Position numbers and translations under genes: made by a program. From Phymatolithon calcareum (Eukaryota; Rhodophyta; Florideophyceae; Hapalidiales): DNA of 64,000 nt. Positions within the stretch are counted from its first letter, which is position 1, and each line of letters opens with the position of its first letter. The DNA lies in the NCBI GenBank assembly GCA_977006965.1, contig OZ345358.1, forward strand, positions 2,418,001 to 2,482,000, read 5' to 3'. Below, one piece after another: positions 40,622-50,938 of the stretch. The notes under the pieces were generated by a model. The model had not been told where the DNA came from and did no database searches. It saw only the letters and a program-made list of their open reading frames with translations.

Positions 40622-43427
40622 TTATTCACAATTTGCGGGATAAAGCGTGAGTGACCTTAGTCTCCTCGGCACAGTAGCTTCCAGCGACACTTCATTTTTC
40701 GAAACAGACAACGTTCGCTCCAGTTGCAAATTCAACGGCGCAAAAATCGGTTTCTTTGTTGCCGCCTGTGCCGTTATGCTAGCTTCTCCATGCGCTCTGT
40801 ATTCCTCATCCACGACCTTCATACTTTGCAAGCTGCGCGCTCGGACTTGTCGCGGTTCGTCCTCTGCGTCAGCGAATACGTCTGACGAATCGAGACACCA
40901 CTGAGGGTACTCGTTATCACCAATGTATCTCGGCGGACAGAGAACGTGTGGTGAATCTGCGACTTCGTTCGTGCGCTCATCGTGGCATGGGAACTGAAAC
41001 TTGCTTGGTTTGAAAATGCTCGCAGCAGCGGTACCAGCTATGACGCGGTCAACACACGTATCGTGCTGCTTCTCAAACACGGCTTCCGGATTGCTTAACT
41101 TTTCACCCATGGAAGACGGACCTTGGAGAATTCTCGGCGAATTGAGGTCACATTCCGGGTCTCCCTCTTTTGCAAACCCTTTCCAGGATTTTGCAAATGT
41201 TGCACTCTTTCTAGGAGCGAGCGAAAATGCAATACTTATTTCATCCGTCTCTTCATCGAGACTATATCCATGGGTTGGAGTATTGAATGCATGCGAAGGC
41301 AAAGATTTAGCGGGGGGCCTGGAATGATCGTCTTCGTCTTCTTCGCTTCTTGCGAACTCAGCACTGCCATTTTCCGCAATGATCTGACTTGGCGGCGAGG
41401 TCGGAGAGGTCAAATCTGCAAAGAGCGTCCCAGCAACATCAAGCGTATGTTTCGGGACCTGCTTCTGCTTATCCAGACCACCACAGTCGCTCCATGGGGA
41501 CTCGCACGCCTCAGAATTGATTTGAGATCCATTAGTTCTTCTCACGAATTGGGTCTTGTTGCTACTGGATCGTTCTCGGTCTGCCTCAAATTCCGAGTCA
41601 TGAAGCGAACTTGAAACGGCACGCCGTCTACCGTGCCCGCCCGCGTCATGTGATTGCGATGCAAATAGGATCGGTCCACTGCCCTTAGCCGGAGAAACGT
41701 AAGACACTTCCCGGAGGGCAAACTTTGCAGTCGCCTTGGTTAGGTCGTTGAGCGACAATGGACCGGATTCCACCTTTGTGACTCCACCTTCGCAGTCAAC
41801 AAATTGATCTGAAACCGATTCTGGCATGATGGCGGCCACTTGCTTTTTCTCGTGGTTCCTGCGGAATGGATGTTGCTTCACGCTCGAAAGTGCATTCAGG
41901 AAACCTCTTCTTGAAGGTTTTGCTCGCTGCGCGTTTTCGCCATTCCTTCGCGATACAAACGACTTTTTTCTATTTGCCCCACCCAATTGCGGCGGCGCTT
42001 TTTCGCTCTCATTTGCGGAGGCCTCGTACCGCGTTGAGGAAGACTGCGACGATAATTGGCGACGTAGATCCGATGCGCTGCTGTCTGATTTCTGCCTTTC
42101 GAGGTCTTTTGACGTGCCCCTGTCGTCCTGATCGCGCGTTCTTTCTCTTCTGTACGAAGATCTGCGCAACACATCAGAGCCTTCCCGCATTGCTATTTTG
42201 TTGCCGAGGCGGCTTCGAAGGCGCCATTGCTTGGGCATTTCGACGTCTGTTCCAGTGACGCCTTCCACCTCGTGCGACTCCATTGACATTTGGGTGCGCA
42301 TTTCGCTCCCCTCTGTGGCGCTGTCAAAAGATGAAGACGCCGGTTTAACACCTGCATCAGAATGTTTCTTTCTGTGATTCTTCTTCCGTCCCTTCTTTTT
42401 TGTTACCCTGTCTTCGACTCTCGGTGTGACGGGCATTGACGGCTCGTAGTCGACCTTGAACCAAGGAAAAGTCTTAACTTCCTTCATGTCCGCTCTGTTC
42501 TTGGGATCTTTCTGCAACATTGCACGCAGGAGGTTGATCACGTCATAGGAAAAATGCTTTGGGTATTCCGCAGGGTTATGTACAATAGCGCGGTACAGTT
42601 CGTTAGTGTCTGGATTGTCGAATGGGAGGTATCCAGCGAGCATACCAAAAAGAATTATGCCTGAAGCCCAGGTGTCGACCTTATTGCCCTCATATCCGTT
42701 CGCAGCGGACGTGATGATCTCCGGAGCGATATAGTGCGGCGAGCCCATTATTGTGTGCAGGAGTTCAGATGATGCATTTTGCTCTTTTATACTCGAGAGT
42801 CCGAAGTCAGTAATTTTGAGCGTCTTCTTGTCCTCCGAGACTAGCAAATTTTCGGGCTTTAAATCGCGATGGTACACACGACGAGAGTGACAATACTCAA
42901 TTCCATCCACAAGCTGCTGAAAAAATGAACGTGCCTGATTCTCCTGCAGTCGCTTCTGTGCAGCAACAACATCGAAAAGCTCACCGCCCGTGACGAGATC
43001 CATGACCATGTAAAGATTCTTTGAAGAGTTCAGGACCTCGTGCAAGTTAACAATATTCGCTGGGTTGTCGTCGGAAAATAGAACCACAAAATCGCCATCG
43101 TCAGCATCGTTACGGATTGAGCACGTGAACGGCGCGGAAAACAGGATGCAATTGCTGCATATAAGAGTTAGTGTAATACATACGATGACGGAGGGCTTTC
43201 ATGACCGCAATTTCGCGCCGGACTTGAAGTGTAAGTTCATGGGCTTTGATATCCTGCTTCGCCATAATCTTGATCGCATATTCGCGACCTGTTTCTTCAT
43301 TGACGGCGAGCTTGACCTTGCCAAAGGCGCCTTGTCCCAAGGTGTCGAGTAAGATATATTTGCCAACACGTGAGACTTGTGATTTCTTCCCCGGCAATGC
43401 ACCCTTTGCCCTGCCGTCAGCGCTCAT
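40622..43427 (-). CDS. Serine/threonine protein kinase, CAMK/SnRK-like, one intron
   Basis: 893 residues in two exons. Exon 1 runs 43427-43184; exon 2 runs 43059-40622; the 124-nt intron (43183-43060) begins GTATGT and ends CAG. The join restores KALRHPNIVN, the usual motif in this region. Kinase domain about residues 24-280: glycine loop G31-x-G33-x-x-G36, Lys53, helix-C Glu72, catalytic Asp147 in YHRDLKPEN, Asp166 in DFG, and APE at 193-195 (GSPHYIAPE). The pattern is that of the CAMK group (SnRK/AMPK/CIPK/MARK-like). No NAF or UBA domain is visible. The remaining 600 residues are basic and Ser-rich with no recognised domain and are probably disordered. Targets unknown. Ends convergent with the glycosyltransferase. 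Confidence 0.92.
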
Positions 43428-44190
43428 GATGCGCAGGCGGGGGAAGGGGGGTGCGTGTGGGGAGAGGGTTCAGCGGGAAGGAGACGATGTACATAAATCG
43501 ATCGAAGAAACCCTCCGCGCGCAGCATCTGGAGTTGCGGAAGGCGGAGACGCGGACGGGAGGGGCAATTTTTCAGGATAGCTGGTCTGGACAGCGGAGTG
43601 GAGTCGCGTTCATTGCATTGCCGGTCGGATGTTAATGCTTTTGGCGCTCTTTGAAATTTTTGGCGTTACTGCATTGAAAAATTAAAACGGGGCACGCTCT
43701 GAGACCCGGATCATCAAAAAGCCAATGTAATGCTTGCTCGGGGCCGTTGTGACGCGTACAGTGCGGAAATGGCACCTGCCGAGTACCCATTTTGAGTACG
43801 TGAAAATACAAAATTCAGGGTCCCGCGATTGCGTGGACCCATTTAAACAGGTCCTCCACCCAAATTTAAAATTTCGGCATTTCTAACCGCCGACCGGCTA
43901 TGCCCATAGCGAAGATTACTACCCAAATTCGTCATTCAAGATACGCGTGCGTCTTTTTCTCACTACAGCTTTAACAAACGACGATCGTTTCCCATTGCGG
44001 CACCGTCCGTCAGGAGTGTGCGATGCATCGCCGGCGGAAAATGACGTTTGCGGCTGATACAGCACGACAGCATGCCCACGCTGCTCGGTCGGCCGCTGCG
44101 TGTAAGGAGCTTAGCCCAACTGACAAATTTGGCTGAATGCGCCGCGCAGCCAATGAATTGCGGATATCGCGCACTGCTGCTTATAGTTCT
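43428..44190. other. No gene seen: kinase upstream region
   Basis: About 760 bases between the start of the kinase gene (minus strand) and the left edge of the duplicated segment. It presumably holds the kinase promoter. No domain in the short open frames. Confidence 0.4.
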
Positions 44191-44332
44191 GGGCCGGATC
44201 ATAACGGAGTGGTAGAAAACGTGCCATGCAAAGATTCCGCTTGCATCTGGTTACCTTCACGGGCTGGGCCACGGACTTGGTCGTCTGTCCCACACCCCAA
44301 CTTGCTTTTAGCAACGGTCCTGCTGCCCTGCC

Positions 44333-44923
44333 ATGTTCAGCGCGCTATTCGGAAGTCGCGGCTCCGCAGGAAAATCAAGGCACGGCAAGAATGTGTCAAC
44401 CCCACAGCTCGACCTTCCGCCCGAGCCGAGCTCGGAGACGCTCGAGGCTGTGATTAAGACGCAAAAGAAGCGGCGGCGTACATGCGCACGACAGGCAACC
44501 AAGGCTGAACATCGTCGCGACTCGTTTCTGCACGAGGCAGAGACATGCGCGCATCCGGAGGATATCGCCGCACTCAACGAGAAAGCGGCGGAAGCTGAGA
44601 ACTTGCGAAAGACGAAGACCGCCATGGTGCTCACGCTGCAGGCCCAGATTGGGGTTCTGGAACGCGTGCTCACGGAGTCGGGAATGAAGGGGCACAACTT
44701 GGAAGAGGACTTTTACGCAGCGGAAGATCGAATGGACAGGGATGAGGACCAACTCATACATGACCAGGAAGATGTGCGTGTGCAACAAGAAAACGCAGAA
44801 GAGATGAGTTTGTTGCTGTCCCGAAATATTGCCATGCCATTTGAGGATGATGATGACGAAGGTATCGAGGAGGAACTGGACGACTTTGATCAGGGTGAAG
44901 CCGTACGACTTCCTGGAGTCTGA
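44333..44923 (+). CDS. ESCRT-III subunit, Snf7/CHMP4-like (copy A)
   Basis: 196 residues. ESCRT-III proteins polymerise on membranes to drive budding away from the cytosol, for instance at multivesicular bodies. The start MFSALFGSRG gives a short basic N-terminus, followed by the long helices (LEAVIKTQKKRRR, AENLRKTKTAMVLTLQAQIGVL, FYAAEDRMDRDEDQL) and an acidic tail (PFEDDDDEGIEEELDDFDQ), the Snf7/Vps32 layout. Length (about 200) matches CHMP4. The tail would bear the MIT-interaction region. Copy B differs at four residues and ends five residues earlier. Start chosen at the first ATG; no intron. Confidence 0.82.
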   Translation: MFSALFGSRGSAGKSRHGKNVSTPQLDLPPEPSSETLEAVIKTQKKRRRTCARQATKAEHRRDSFLHEAETCAHPEDIAALNEKAAEAENLRKTKTAMVLTLQAQIGVLERVLTESGMKGHNLEEDFYAAEDRMDRDEDQLIHDQEDVRVQQENAEEMSLLLSRNIAMPFEDDDDEGIEEELDDFDQGEAVRLPGV

Positions 44924-45354
44924 ATGTTAAGTAGTTCGACAGCCGTGATGATGGCGAGTATATGTGTGCGTATCTTGAGTACATAAAATTCTGTTGGCAC
45001 TGTTAATAACACCCTGTAAATGAACAGGTTATCATTTCGAATTCCCAATCATCATTGTGGAGTTCTGCACAGAAAATTGCTCAGAAGACTTTCTTTTCGG
45101 TAAATAATCACCTGCGGTCACTTTTGGACTTAGTTTTCGTTTGTTTCTGCTGCAGTCTCCAGTAACAAAACACCGGCACATGACCCAAACCGGACGGAAT
45201 CAAAAGGTGTGGCTTGCGAAGCACGGGCACCACAACAGCCTTTCGCAAAACTCCAACCCCACATGACAAATGCAAAAAAGAAGTGAAGCTTTCGCCTGTT
45301 GGAAACTTTGGTTATGGAGCCCGGCGAGCTCGAAGCTCGGCGCTCCCCCAGTTC
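44924..45354. other. Intergenic within copy A
   Basis: About 430 bases between the convergent ESCRT-III-like and VanZ-like genes. Nothing recognisable, and repeated in copy B. Confidence 0.4.
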
Positions 45355-45819
45355 TCACACAGCATCGTCGCCTAAAGAACGGTCTTGCAATGCAATTTGC
45401 TGTCCTCCTTCTTCCTCCACTGCCGTATAGCCTACGCATGCTGCAATTGACGGCCTTAGCTTGCGGCCTTCTCTGCTTGACTCTGCGGTAAACAAAAAGG
45501 TGGCACAGGACCCAAGAGCGGCGGCAACTACATCGGCAGGTTGGGCGTTACGGTCAACAACCAAATACTTTTGCACAACTTCAATAAAAACGCCAAATGC
45601 AACTGACGAAAAGAAAATTGTTGCAAGCGAAAGCCGAGTTGCGACGGTAAGGCAAAGAACGAGGACGGTGTGTGCAAGAAAATGGAAAGCGATGTCGCTG
45701 TTCGCAGGGAGTTTGGCCAGGATGTTGGCAAACACGGATGTGCAGGTGCCTAAAGCAAGCGTGATGACGCAGAGTACGAGCGACCATATTGCAATGCGTT
45801 TCTTCACATGGATTTCCAT
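45355..45819 (-). CDS. VanZ-like membrane protein (copy A)
   Basis: 154 residues with hydrophobic segments near 9-30 (IWSLVLCVITLALGTCTSVF), 43-64, 65-87 and 94-110. The pattern SDIAFHFLAH, then GVFIEVVQKYL and DVVAAALG matches the VanZ-like family of small membrane proteins, whose biochemical role is not well established. The C-terminal 40 residues are hydrophilic. Copy B differs at five residues and keeps an Asp (LDKLP) where A has Ala (LAKLP), nearer the common form of the family. Start is the ATG at 45819. Confidence 0.75.
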   Translation of the reverse strand: MEIHVKKRIAIWSLVLCVITLALGTCTSVFANILAKLPANSDIAFHFLAHTVLVLCLTVATRLSLATIFFSSVAFGVFIEVVQKYLVVDRNAQPADVVAAALGSCATFLFTAESSREGRKLRPSIAACVGYTAVEEEGGQQIALQDRSLGDDAV

Positions 45820-45944
45820 GCTGTCGAGAAGCGTTCGGTCGATAGTTCGGTACTGATCCCATCAGTACGCCATCATGGATTGATCGTCTTTTATTCACTG
45901 CCATCAGTCTACAGTACTGGACAACACACGAGTCCAATCTACTA

Positions 45945-46155
45945 CAGTCAATCCTCGTTAAATGGATGCGCAATGTGGAACAACTTGAAATGCAGCATAT
46001 CGAGAATATTTCAGAAGTGAATTCGAATCATAAGTCACAGATCACACGTGTACATCTGCGTTGCTATGAAAGAACGGAGATTCTAAAATCAGCTAATTAG
46101 CTGATTTTAGAATTAATTTTTTCAATACAAAAATAGTAAGGTGGAAGAAATACTA
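45945..46155. mobile_element. Left part of a TA-flanked MITE, truncated in copy A
   Basis: A CAGTCAATCCTCGTTAAATG terminus preceded by TA (45943-45944) matches the left end of the complete MITE in copy B (53826). The right half is absent here; the segment ends where the next element begins. Confidence 0.6.
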
Positions 46156-46648
46156 ATGTCAATCCTCGATAATTGGCACCTCAATTTTGAGAATGAACAT
46201 GTGCTCCACGAATACGGTATCTACGTAAATTTTACCAAAATTAATAATTTTTCGAATCCTCGAGTTGCAGAAGACATTCCGCTGGCAGTCACGGCGCCTA
46301 CCTTTAATTTTGGTTATATTTTTGCTACATTGCATGGTGCGTTTACTGACATGAAGAATACTGTAAACTATGCACATTACATTAAGCTTGCCCTCGGGCG
46401 TCATGCGCAAAGAGTGAAGATGCAGCTACCCACAGTGCAGTCAAAAGGCTTCCAGCATCGTCGCAGCGACCTGAGGAGACCTCAAGAAGTCGGGAATCTC
46501 CGATTTTTCAACAAGGATTGATGGTGCAATGATCACCTATAGTACACGTGTTGAGATGAACTTATGATTGAACACTCGACTTCAGAATATCCTCGATTCG
46601 AGAATATTGAACGTTTCCATTTTGCTCATCCAATTATCGAGGATTGTC
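46156..46648. mobile_element. Small element with 17-bp terminal inverted repeats
   Basis: CAATCCTCGATAATTGG (46159-46175) is exactly inverted as CCAATTATCGAGGATTG (46630-46646). The termini resemble those of the MITE in copy B (CAATCCTCG), so it is probably another member of a TA-inserting family. It contains a 126-codon open frame with no recognised domain. It directly abuts the upstream side of the totivirus-like gene. Confidence 0.6.
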
Positions 46649-46712
46649 CCTCTTTTTCTTTTTACTATCCCCTGCGCAGAGATTCTTCGTGCTACCGAGA
46701 AACGATGATTTA

Positions 46713-49253
46713 ATGCGAAAGCCCCAGAAGACTACCATGCCGATTCCTTATCAAGGTGACCTACCAGAACGATGGTGGGAAAATGCGCACGGGAGAAACA
46801 TCTTCGATGAACAGCTTTCCTCCGCGAGGAAAGACGAGTCGTACGACAGCAGGCACTCAGAGAGTGCAGACTGCAAAGTCGAGTTCATGATGTTGAATCA
46901 GCGAGTCCATTGGAGGTGGGATTCCGAGGGGGATTGGCTGAAAGCGGAGAGGGTAAGCGAAGTCGAACCGATTAACGTGGGAGTCGTGTTCGCCTCCGCA
47001 GACGTTGATCCAACTCCCTTCGCAGACGAAGCGATCGGGGTATGGACGACTTTCCTCAGCGGGAACGGGACCGTGTTTACAGGGATTAACAAGTGCGCCA
47101 CCGAAGCAACCGGTGGCGGCGGGGCCTCAATCGAAGGCGACAGGCCTGTTCCGTGGGATGCCGATATACGCCGAATCCAAGGGACCATCGTGCACACGAA
47201 GAAGATCGAGGAGTACAATGTCAAGGTCTGCACCGTAGACCGCAGCGGTAGTGACCTGGATGGCATTGTTTACCTGGCGGCTCATGATCAAATACGTGCA
47301 ATCCCGAGAGTCTGGTGGAAAGGCACGTATCTCGTTAAGGTTCTGGCTGACGAACTGTTCTCTGACCTCGACAGCACCGGGCAGGACATAGTCGCGACGG
47401 CCGTGGCATCAATGGGGGAAGCTCGCCCGGAGGAGCTGGAGTACAGTAGGGACTGGCTGAGCAGAAGGGGTTACCTTGGAGCAGGGATAAGTGCCCCCGT
47501 CTTCCAGGCTCCCACGGGCGGTACTAGCTGGATCTGTTATACAGAAAGAACATGTGCGAGACACGCAGAGGCCAGGCGAGCACTGGTCGCTACCGGGAAA
47601 GAGAGTGATGGTAAGTACTCGATCAGATCACGCATAGGACGGGGCGGGGAAATCACGCTCAGCGTTATTTGTACGGAAGGAAAACCCGATGGGCATGTGA
47701 GCGGTAATGGTTGGATGCTGGAGGCGGCACACCAGTGCAGTGACGCGATAAGAGAAGGGGCGAAGTGTGACATCGCTGACCGGAGGATATCGGTGGACGA
47801 CCCAGAGAAAGAGAGGGCGCTCCTGGCACTTGTGTCGGCTGTCCTAGGCCGCAAAGGCGAGATCATCTCAACCCGGGGAAATCGCTGCAGGGATGTGAGA
47901 GTTATGTTCAATACAGGACATCCCGGCAACGTCGTTTTCGGTCAAGCAGAGGTCGAAGTGAAATGCGTGAGAGGTTATCACAATGATGTCGAAGTGAAAT
48001 GGTTGGAAGGTTACCGCATACCAGGACCGGAGGAGAACGTACAGGTGGAGCTCATACCTGTGGAGCACGTACCGGTGCTTACCGGCATAGGGTTCTGTAA
48101 CGGTCTAGCAGGCGCAGTCCGGTCTCCGGCGGATACGGGGCTAGCCAGAGTTTGCCTAGCTACTCTATTCCGGAGTGCGGTAGATGCAAACGGCCAGGTC
48201 GTGAGTGGTAAAGCGTTTGACACCTTAGCTGAATTAGTGGGGAGGTGGAAAATTCGCAGGACTAAGGACCAGAAGGTGAAAGGAACGCCACTGATGCTCT
48301 CAGGAAATGTGGCGTTTGTCTGTGAAGAAGACACACGCGGCACGTTCGCCGCGTTAGAGTGGACCGTGTGGATTGAGAAAGTCCCCGATGGCGTGCGCAA
48401 GGAAAAGTCGCTAACACTGTGCCGGAGCTACCTAGAGTACAACCATTTAGGTGAACAGGTCCTGAGAAACGTGCTACGCGGAAGAGGGCACAGAGTTCTC
48501 AAGGCCCTTCCCCAGAGAGCATTTACAAGCGGCGGCAAGGACTCGCTCAAAGTGATGTCTAACGTGTCGAGGATTAGTGCATTCCAGCTGGGAATGCTAC
48601 TGAGTCACACAGGATCTCTACTGGAGGGGAAAGGCTCCCGGACTGGACCCAGCTGGGCGACTGCCTACAAGTACCCGGATAGCCTCAATGTCGAGCCGGG
48701 TGACAGAGTGGCCGCTATGAGAGATATGGGGGGAGCATCCTACATCCTCTACCACGGGTCCGGTGACCGATCAGGACCGTGGAATGTGCAGAGCACGGAG
48801 GTATTAGAGATGCTAGCTGGAAGAGCAGAAAAGGCCGGTCTCGGGAAGATAATGGCGCGCATGAAGAGGCTAGCAGGTGAAGCGGCTCGCATCATAATGT
48901 TGGAGTACGAGAAGGGACCAGCCGGGAGTAGACTGTACATACCGACTCGTAACGGTCCGGAATACAGGCCTGGAAATGGAATCATCCATCCCGGAAAGCA
49001 GCCCTCCGAGACGCATCAGCTGCCGCCACTTGAACAGGCAGCCAAGGGCCGAAAGGAAGAGTGGCCGGGTAACGTCGCCGCAAATGTGGAGCCGATGGGC
49101 CGTAGCGACGCAGTGGGGGGACCCGATGCGAGAGCTGTGCCCGAACCAGTGCAGGTTCGAAGCGGCGGGGCCGACGCAGTAGAGACCAGCTCCGACAACA
49201 TAGACACCCCCGAAAAAGCCCGCAAGAGTAATACTCCGGCGTCGCCGATTTGA
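46713..49253 (+). CDS. Totivirus-capsid-like protein (probable endogenous viral element)
   Basis: An intact open frame of 846 codons from ATG 46713. The frame extends upstream to a TTG at 46644, but that runs into the neighbouring element. I do not recognise a cellular domain. The size, lack of introns, a Gly/Pro/Ala-rich C-terminal tail (from about residue 780) and flanks of repeats all fit a capsid (gag) ORF of a totivirus-like dsRNA virus. I recall that a totivirus-like capsid gene has been reported in the nuclear genome of Chondrus crispus. Codon choice (frequent AGG, AGA, GGG) differs from its neighbours. No polymerase ORF follows. That there are no stops in 846 codons, beside decayed elements, suggests recent capture or selection. 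An ordinary lineage-specific gene cannot be excluded. Confidence 0.5.
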   Translation: MRKPQKTTMPIPYQGDLPERWWENAHGRNIFDEQLSSARKDESYDSRHSESADCKVEFMMLNQRVHWRWDSEGDWLKAERVSEVEPINVGVVFASADVDPTPFADEAIGVWTTFLSGNGTVFTGINKCATEATGGGGASIEGDRPVPWDADIRRIQGTIVHTKKIEEYNVKVCTVDRSGSDLDGIVYLAAHDQIRAIPRVWWKGTYLVKVLADELFSDLDSTGQDIVATAVASMGEARPEELEYSRDWLSRRGYLGAGISAPVFQAPTGGTSWICYTERTCARHAEARRALVATGKESDGKYSIRSRIGRGGEITLSVICTEGKPDGHVSGNGWMLEAAHQCSDAIREGAKCDIADRRISVDDPEKERALLALVSAVLGRKGEIISTRGNRCRDVRVMFNTGHPGNVVFGQAEVEVKCVRGYHNDVEVKWLEGYRIPGPEENVQVELIPVEHVPVLTGIGFCNGLAGAVRSPADTGLARVCLATLFRSAVDANGQVVSGKAFDTLAELVGRWKIRRTKDQKVKGTPLMLSGNVAFVCEEDTRGTFAALEWTVWIEKVPDGVRKEKSLTLCRSYLEYNHLGEQVLRNVLRGRGHRVLKALPQRAFTSGGKDSLKVMSNVSRISAFQLGMLLSHTGSLLEGKGSRTGPSWATAYKYPDSLNVEPGDRVAAMRDMGGASYILYHGSGDRSGPWNVQSTEVLEMLAGRAEKAGLGKIMARMKRLAGEAARIIMLEYEKGPAGSRLYIPTRNGPEYRPGNGIIHPGKQPSETHQLPPLEQAAKGRKEEWPGNVAANVEPMGRSDAVGGPDARAVPEPVQVRSGGADAVETSSDNIDTPEKARKSNTPASPI

Positions 49254-49527
49254 GTGCTGCCAGCCTTTTCCAGGGCACTGAACGGAAATCTTGATATTCG
49301 ACGTGTTACCTGGTAGCAAACGCGACCCGGCTCACCCATCTGTAATACGAGTAGGTCGCTTGGAACGACTGCGTGGGGAGTGTTCCTGGATCCAGCGCGC
49401 GCAGGGGATGTAGTATGATGCAGAAAATTAACAAGGCAAGAACAAAAAATGATAACTCTATGCACAATAAGAGTTAAGGAGCGGACGGTCCTCTTCCGGC
49501 AGCCTCGGTAGTTACAACCGGAAGAAT
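49254..49527. other. Downstream flank of the totivirus-like gene
   Basis: About 270 bases with no polymerase-like reading frame and no overlap signal following the stop. AT-richer toward the minisatellite. Confidence 0.4.
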
Positions 49528-49975
49528 TTTCAGGCGGCGTGGCGTGGCGCGGCGGGCAGACGGACGGTGGATTCTGGCGAAGGCGGCGGCGGCACATGCA
49601 TGTCCAGCCGCGTGGCGTGGCGCGGCGAGCAAAGGGACGTCGTATTTCGGAGGGGGCAGCGGCGGGGCATGCATTTCCGGCTGAGTGGCTTGACGCGGAG
49701 GGCAAGCGAAAGGCGCATTTTGGAGTGGCGGCAGCGGGGCCTGTAATTACGGCGGCGTGGCATGGCGCGGCGGTCAAGCGGACCGTGCGTTTCGGCGAGG
49801 GCGGCGGCAAGGTATGCATTTCCAGCGCTGAGGCGTCGCTGAGCCGGCAGGGGGACGCCATGATGGCGTGGCATAGCGCAGCGGGTAGGCGGACGGCCTC
49901 TTTTCGCGAGGGTGGCGGCGGGGCAAGTATTGCCGGCGGCGACGGGCAGGCGGCCGGCGCATTTTGGAGGATGGA
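49528..49975. repeat. GC-rich minisatellite, units of about 72-78 bp
   Basis: A GCGTGGCRTGGCGCGGCGG-type word recurs near 49534, 49611, 49683, 49755 and 49867, each followed by AAGCG/GACGG and a TTCGG/TTTGG word. In one plus-strand frame the unit encodes about 25 residues, which likely explains the long open frames on both strands here. Units are diverged. Confidence 0.75.
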
Positions 49976-50102
49976 GCGGTGGGTACGCATTTCCTTTTCC
50001 ACGTGTCAAAACAGTTTGACGACCTCTGGTTGGGACCGGCCAGGGCCAGTAGGCCCATGGTGACGACACGGCGCTGCCTGGATGGTTAAGGTTGCCGCGT
50101 GC

Positions 50103-50178
50103 CGACCGTTATTTTTGTTTGGTGGTTTACTCTCCTCATATTTTGCCACTGTGTGCGAGGCATAAATTACACTCCTCG
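50103..50178 (+). repeat. Transposon-end-like repeat, copy 1
   Basis: ACCGTTATTTTTGTTTGGTG, then CCTCATATTTTGCCACTGTG, then TGCGAGGCATAAATTAC. Two more copies lie at 51121-51196 and 51272-51356 in the same orientation. Confidence 0.7.
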
Positions 50179-50502
50179 AAATTAATATAGCCCCACTTTG
50201 GCAAACCGTCAGGGGCACACGCATAGCGGGAATCGCGTTAAAGGACCGGTGGTCCTTTAATCGTCTAATTGCTCTACGTACTAGCCCAAATATGGCTCGC
50301 TAGGTTTTTGTTAGCTCGCAGGGTACGCCAAAATGTACGATAGCCTCTATTTTCTCCCGCGCAACAACTTGGCCCCGGAAAACTTTATGCATCCGCCAAG
50401 CGGAAGTATATGGGATTCATAGGGCGCTCGGCGCCCTGTGGCCTTCTTTATATGCATGGCGAGGTACCCACGTACGCTGTTCGAATCACTCAGCCCCCAA
50501 CC

Positions 50503-50938
50503 ATGGGGCGCTGACTGTCTCTGACGAAGGAGGAGGAGGCGGCGATCCGGGCGCTCGACTCCATCGGCTTGAGCAAGAGGGCCATTGCGGTGCAAGTGAA
50601 ACGGTCCCGAAAAGCCGTCTCGAACTTTCTGAACAAGTCCCCTGGCTAATCTCGACGGAAAAAGGCGGGGAGACCCCGAAAGCTGTCTGACCAGGCTGCT
50701 CGGGCAGGCATTCGGAAGGTTTCTGCTTCACAAATGACTGCTCGGGAGCTCCGAGACATGTATAATCTACCCTTCGGAGTGCGTCGCGTGCAGCAAGTCC
50801 TTAACGATACTAAGTACTTGGAATTTAGGCGAATGAAACGGGCTCCAAGCCTTACCCCTTGGCACAAGGATCAGCGTCACAAGTGGGCCCGCATTCATCT
50901 TCGCCTGAGCCGCTCGCAGTGGACCAGGACAATCTTTT
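50503..50938 (+). pseudogene. Tc1/mariner transposase N-terminal relic
   Basis: From ATG 50503 the frame reads LTKEEEAAIRALDSIGLSKR, a helix-turn-helix used to bind transposon ends, then a GRPRKL AT-hook-like linker, then ARELRDMYNLPFGVRRVQQV and a second DNA-binding helix run. Stops at 50512 (TGA) and 50647 (TAA) break it. The frame continues through RRMKRAPSLTPWHKDQRHKW into SQWTRTIFS, the entry into the DDE core, and then reaches the inverted repeat at 50796-51123. Confidence 0.75.

Larger units (their letters stand above)
44191..46155. repeat. Segmental duplication copy A
   Basis: 1,965 bases matching 52035-54018 in the same orientation at a high level by eye, starting at a GGGCCGGATC word and ending in GGAAGAAATACTA. 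Each copy carries an ESCRT-III-like gene (plus strand), a VanZ-like gene (minus strand) and the left part of a MITE. Copy A has a 34-bp palindromic insertion at 46080-46113 that is absent from B, and lacks about 25 bases present in B near 53183. Confidence 0.93.

Noticed and set aside
46141-46521. 126-codon open frame
   Set aside because: Lies inside the small inverted-repeat element and has no recognised domain.
46644-49253. Capsid-like ORF starting at 46644
   Set aside because: The codon is TTG and the first bases belong to the end of the small element at 46156-46648.
49016-50002. 328-codon minus-strand open frame
   Set aside because: Mostly the antisense reading of the minisatellite.
50461-50510. 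tRNA-like GTTCGAATC word
   Set aside because: No acceptor stem, D arm or anticodon arm around it.
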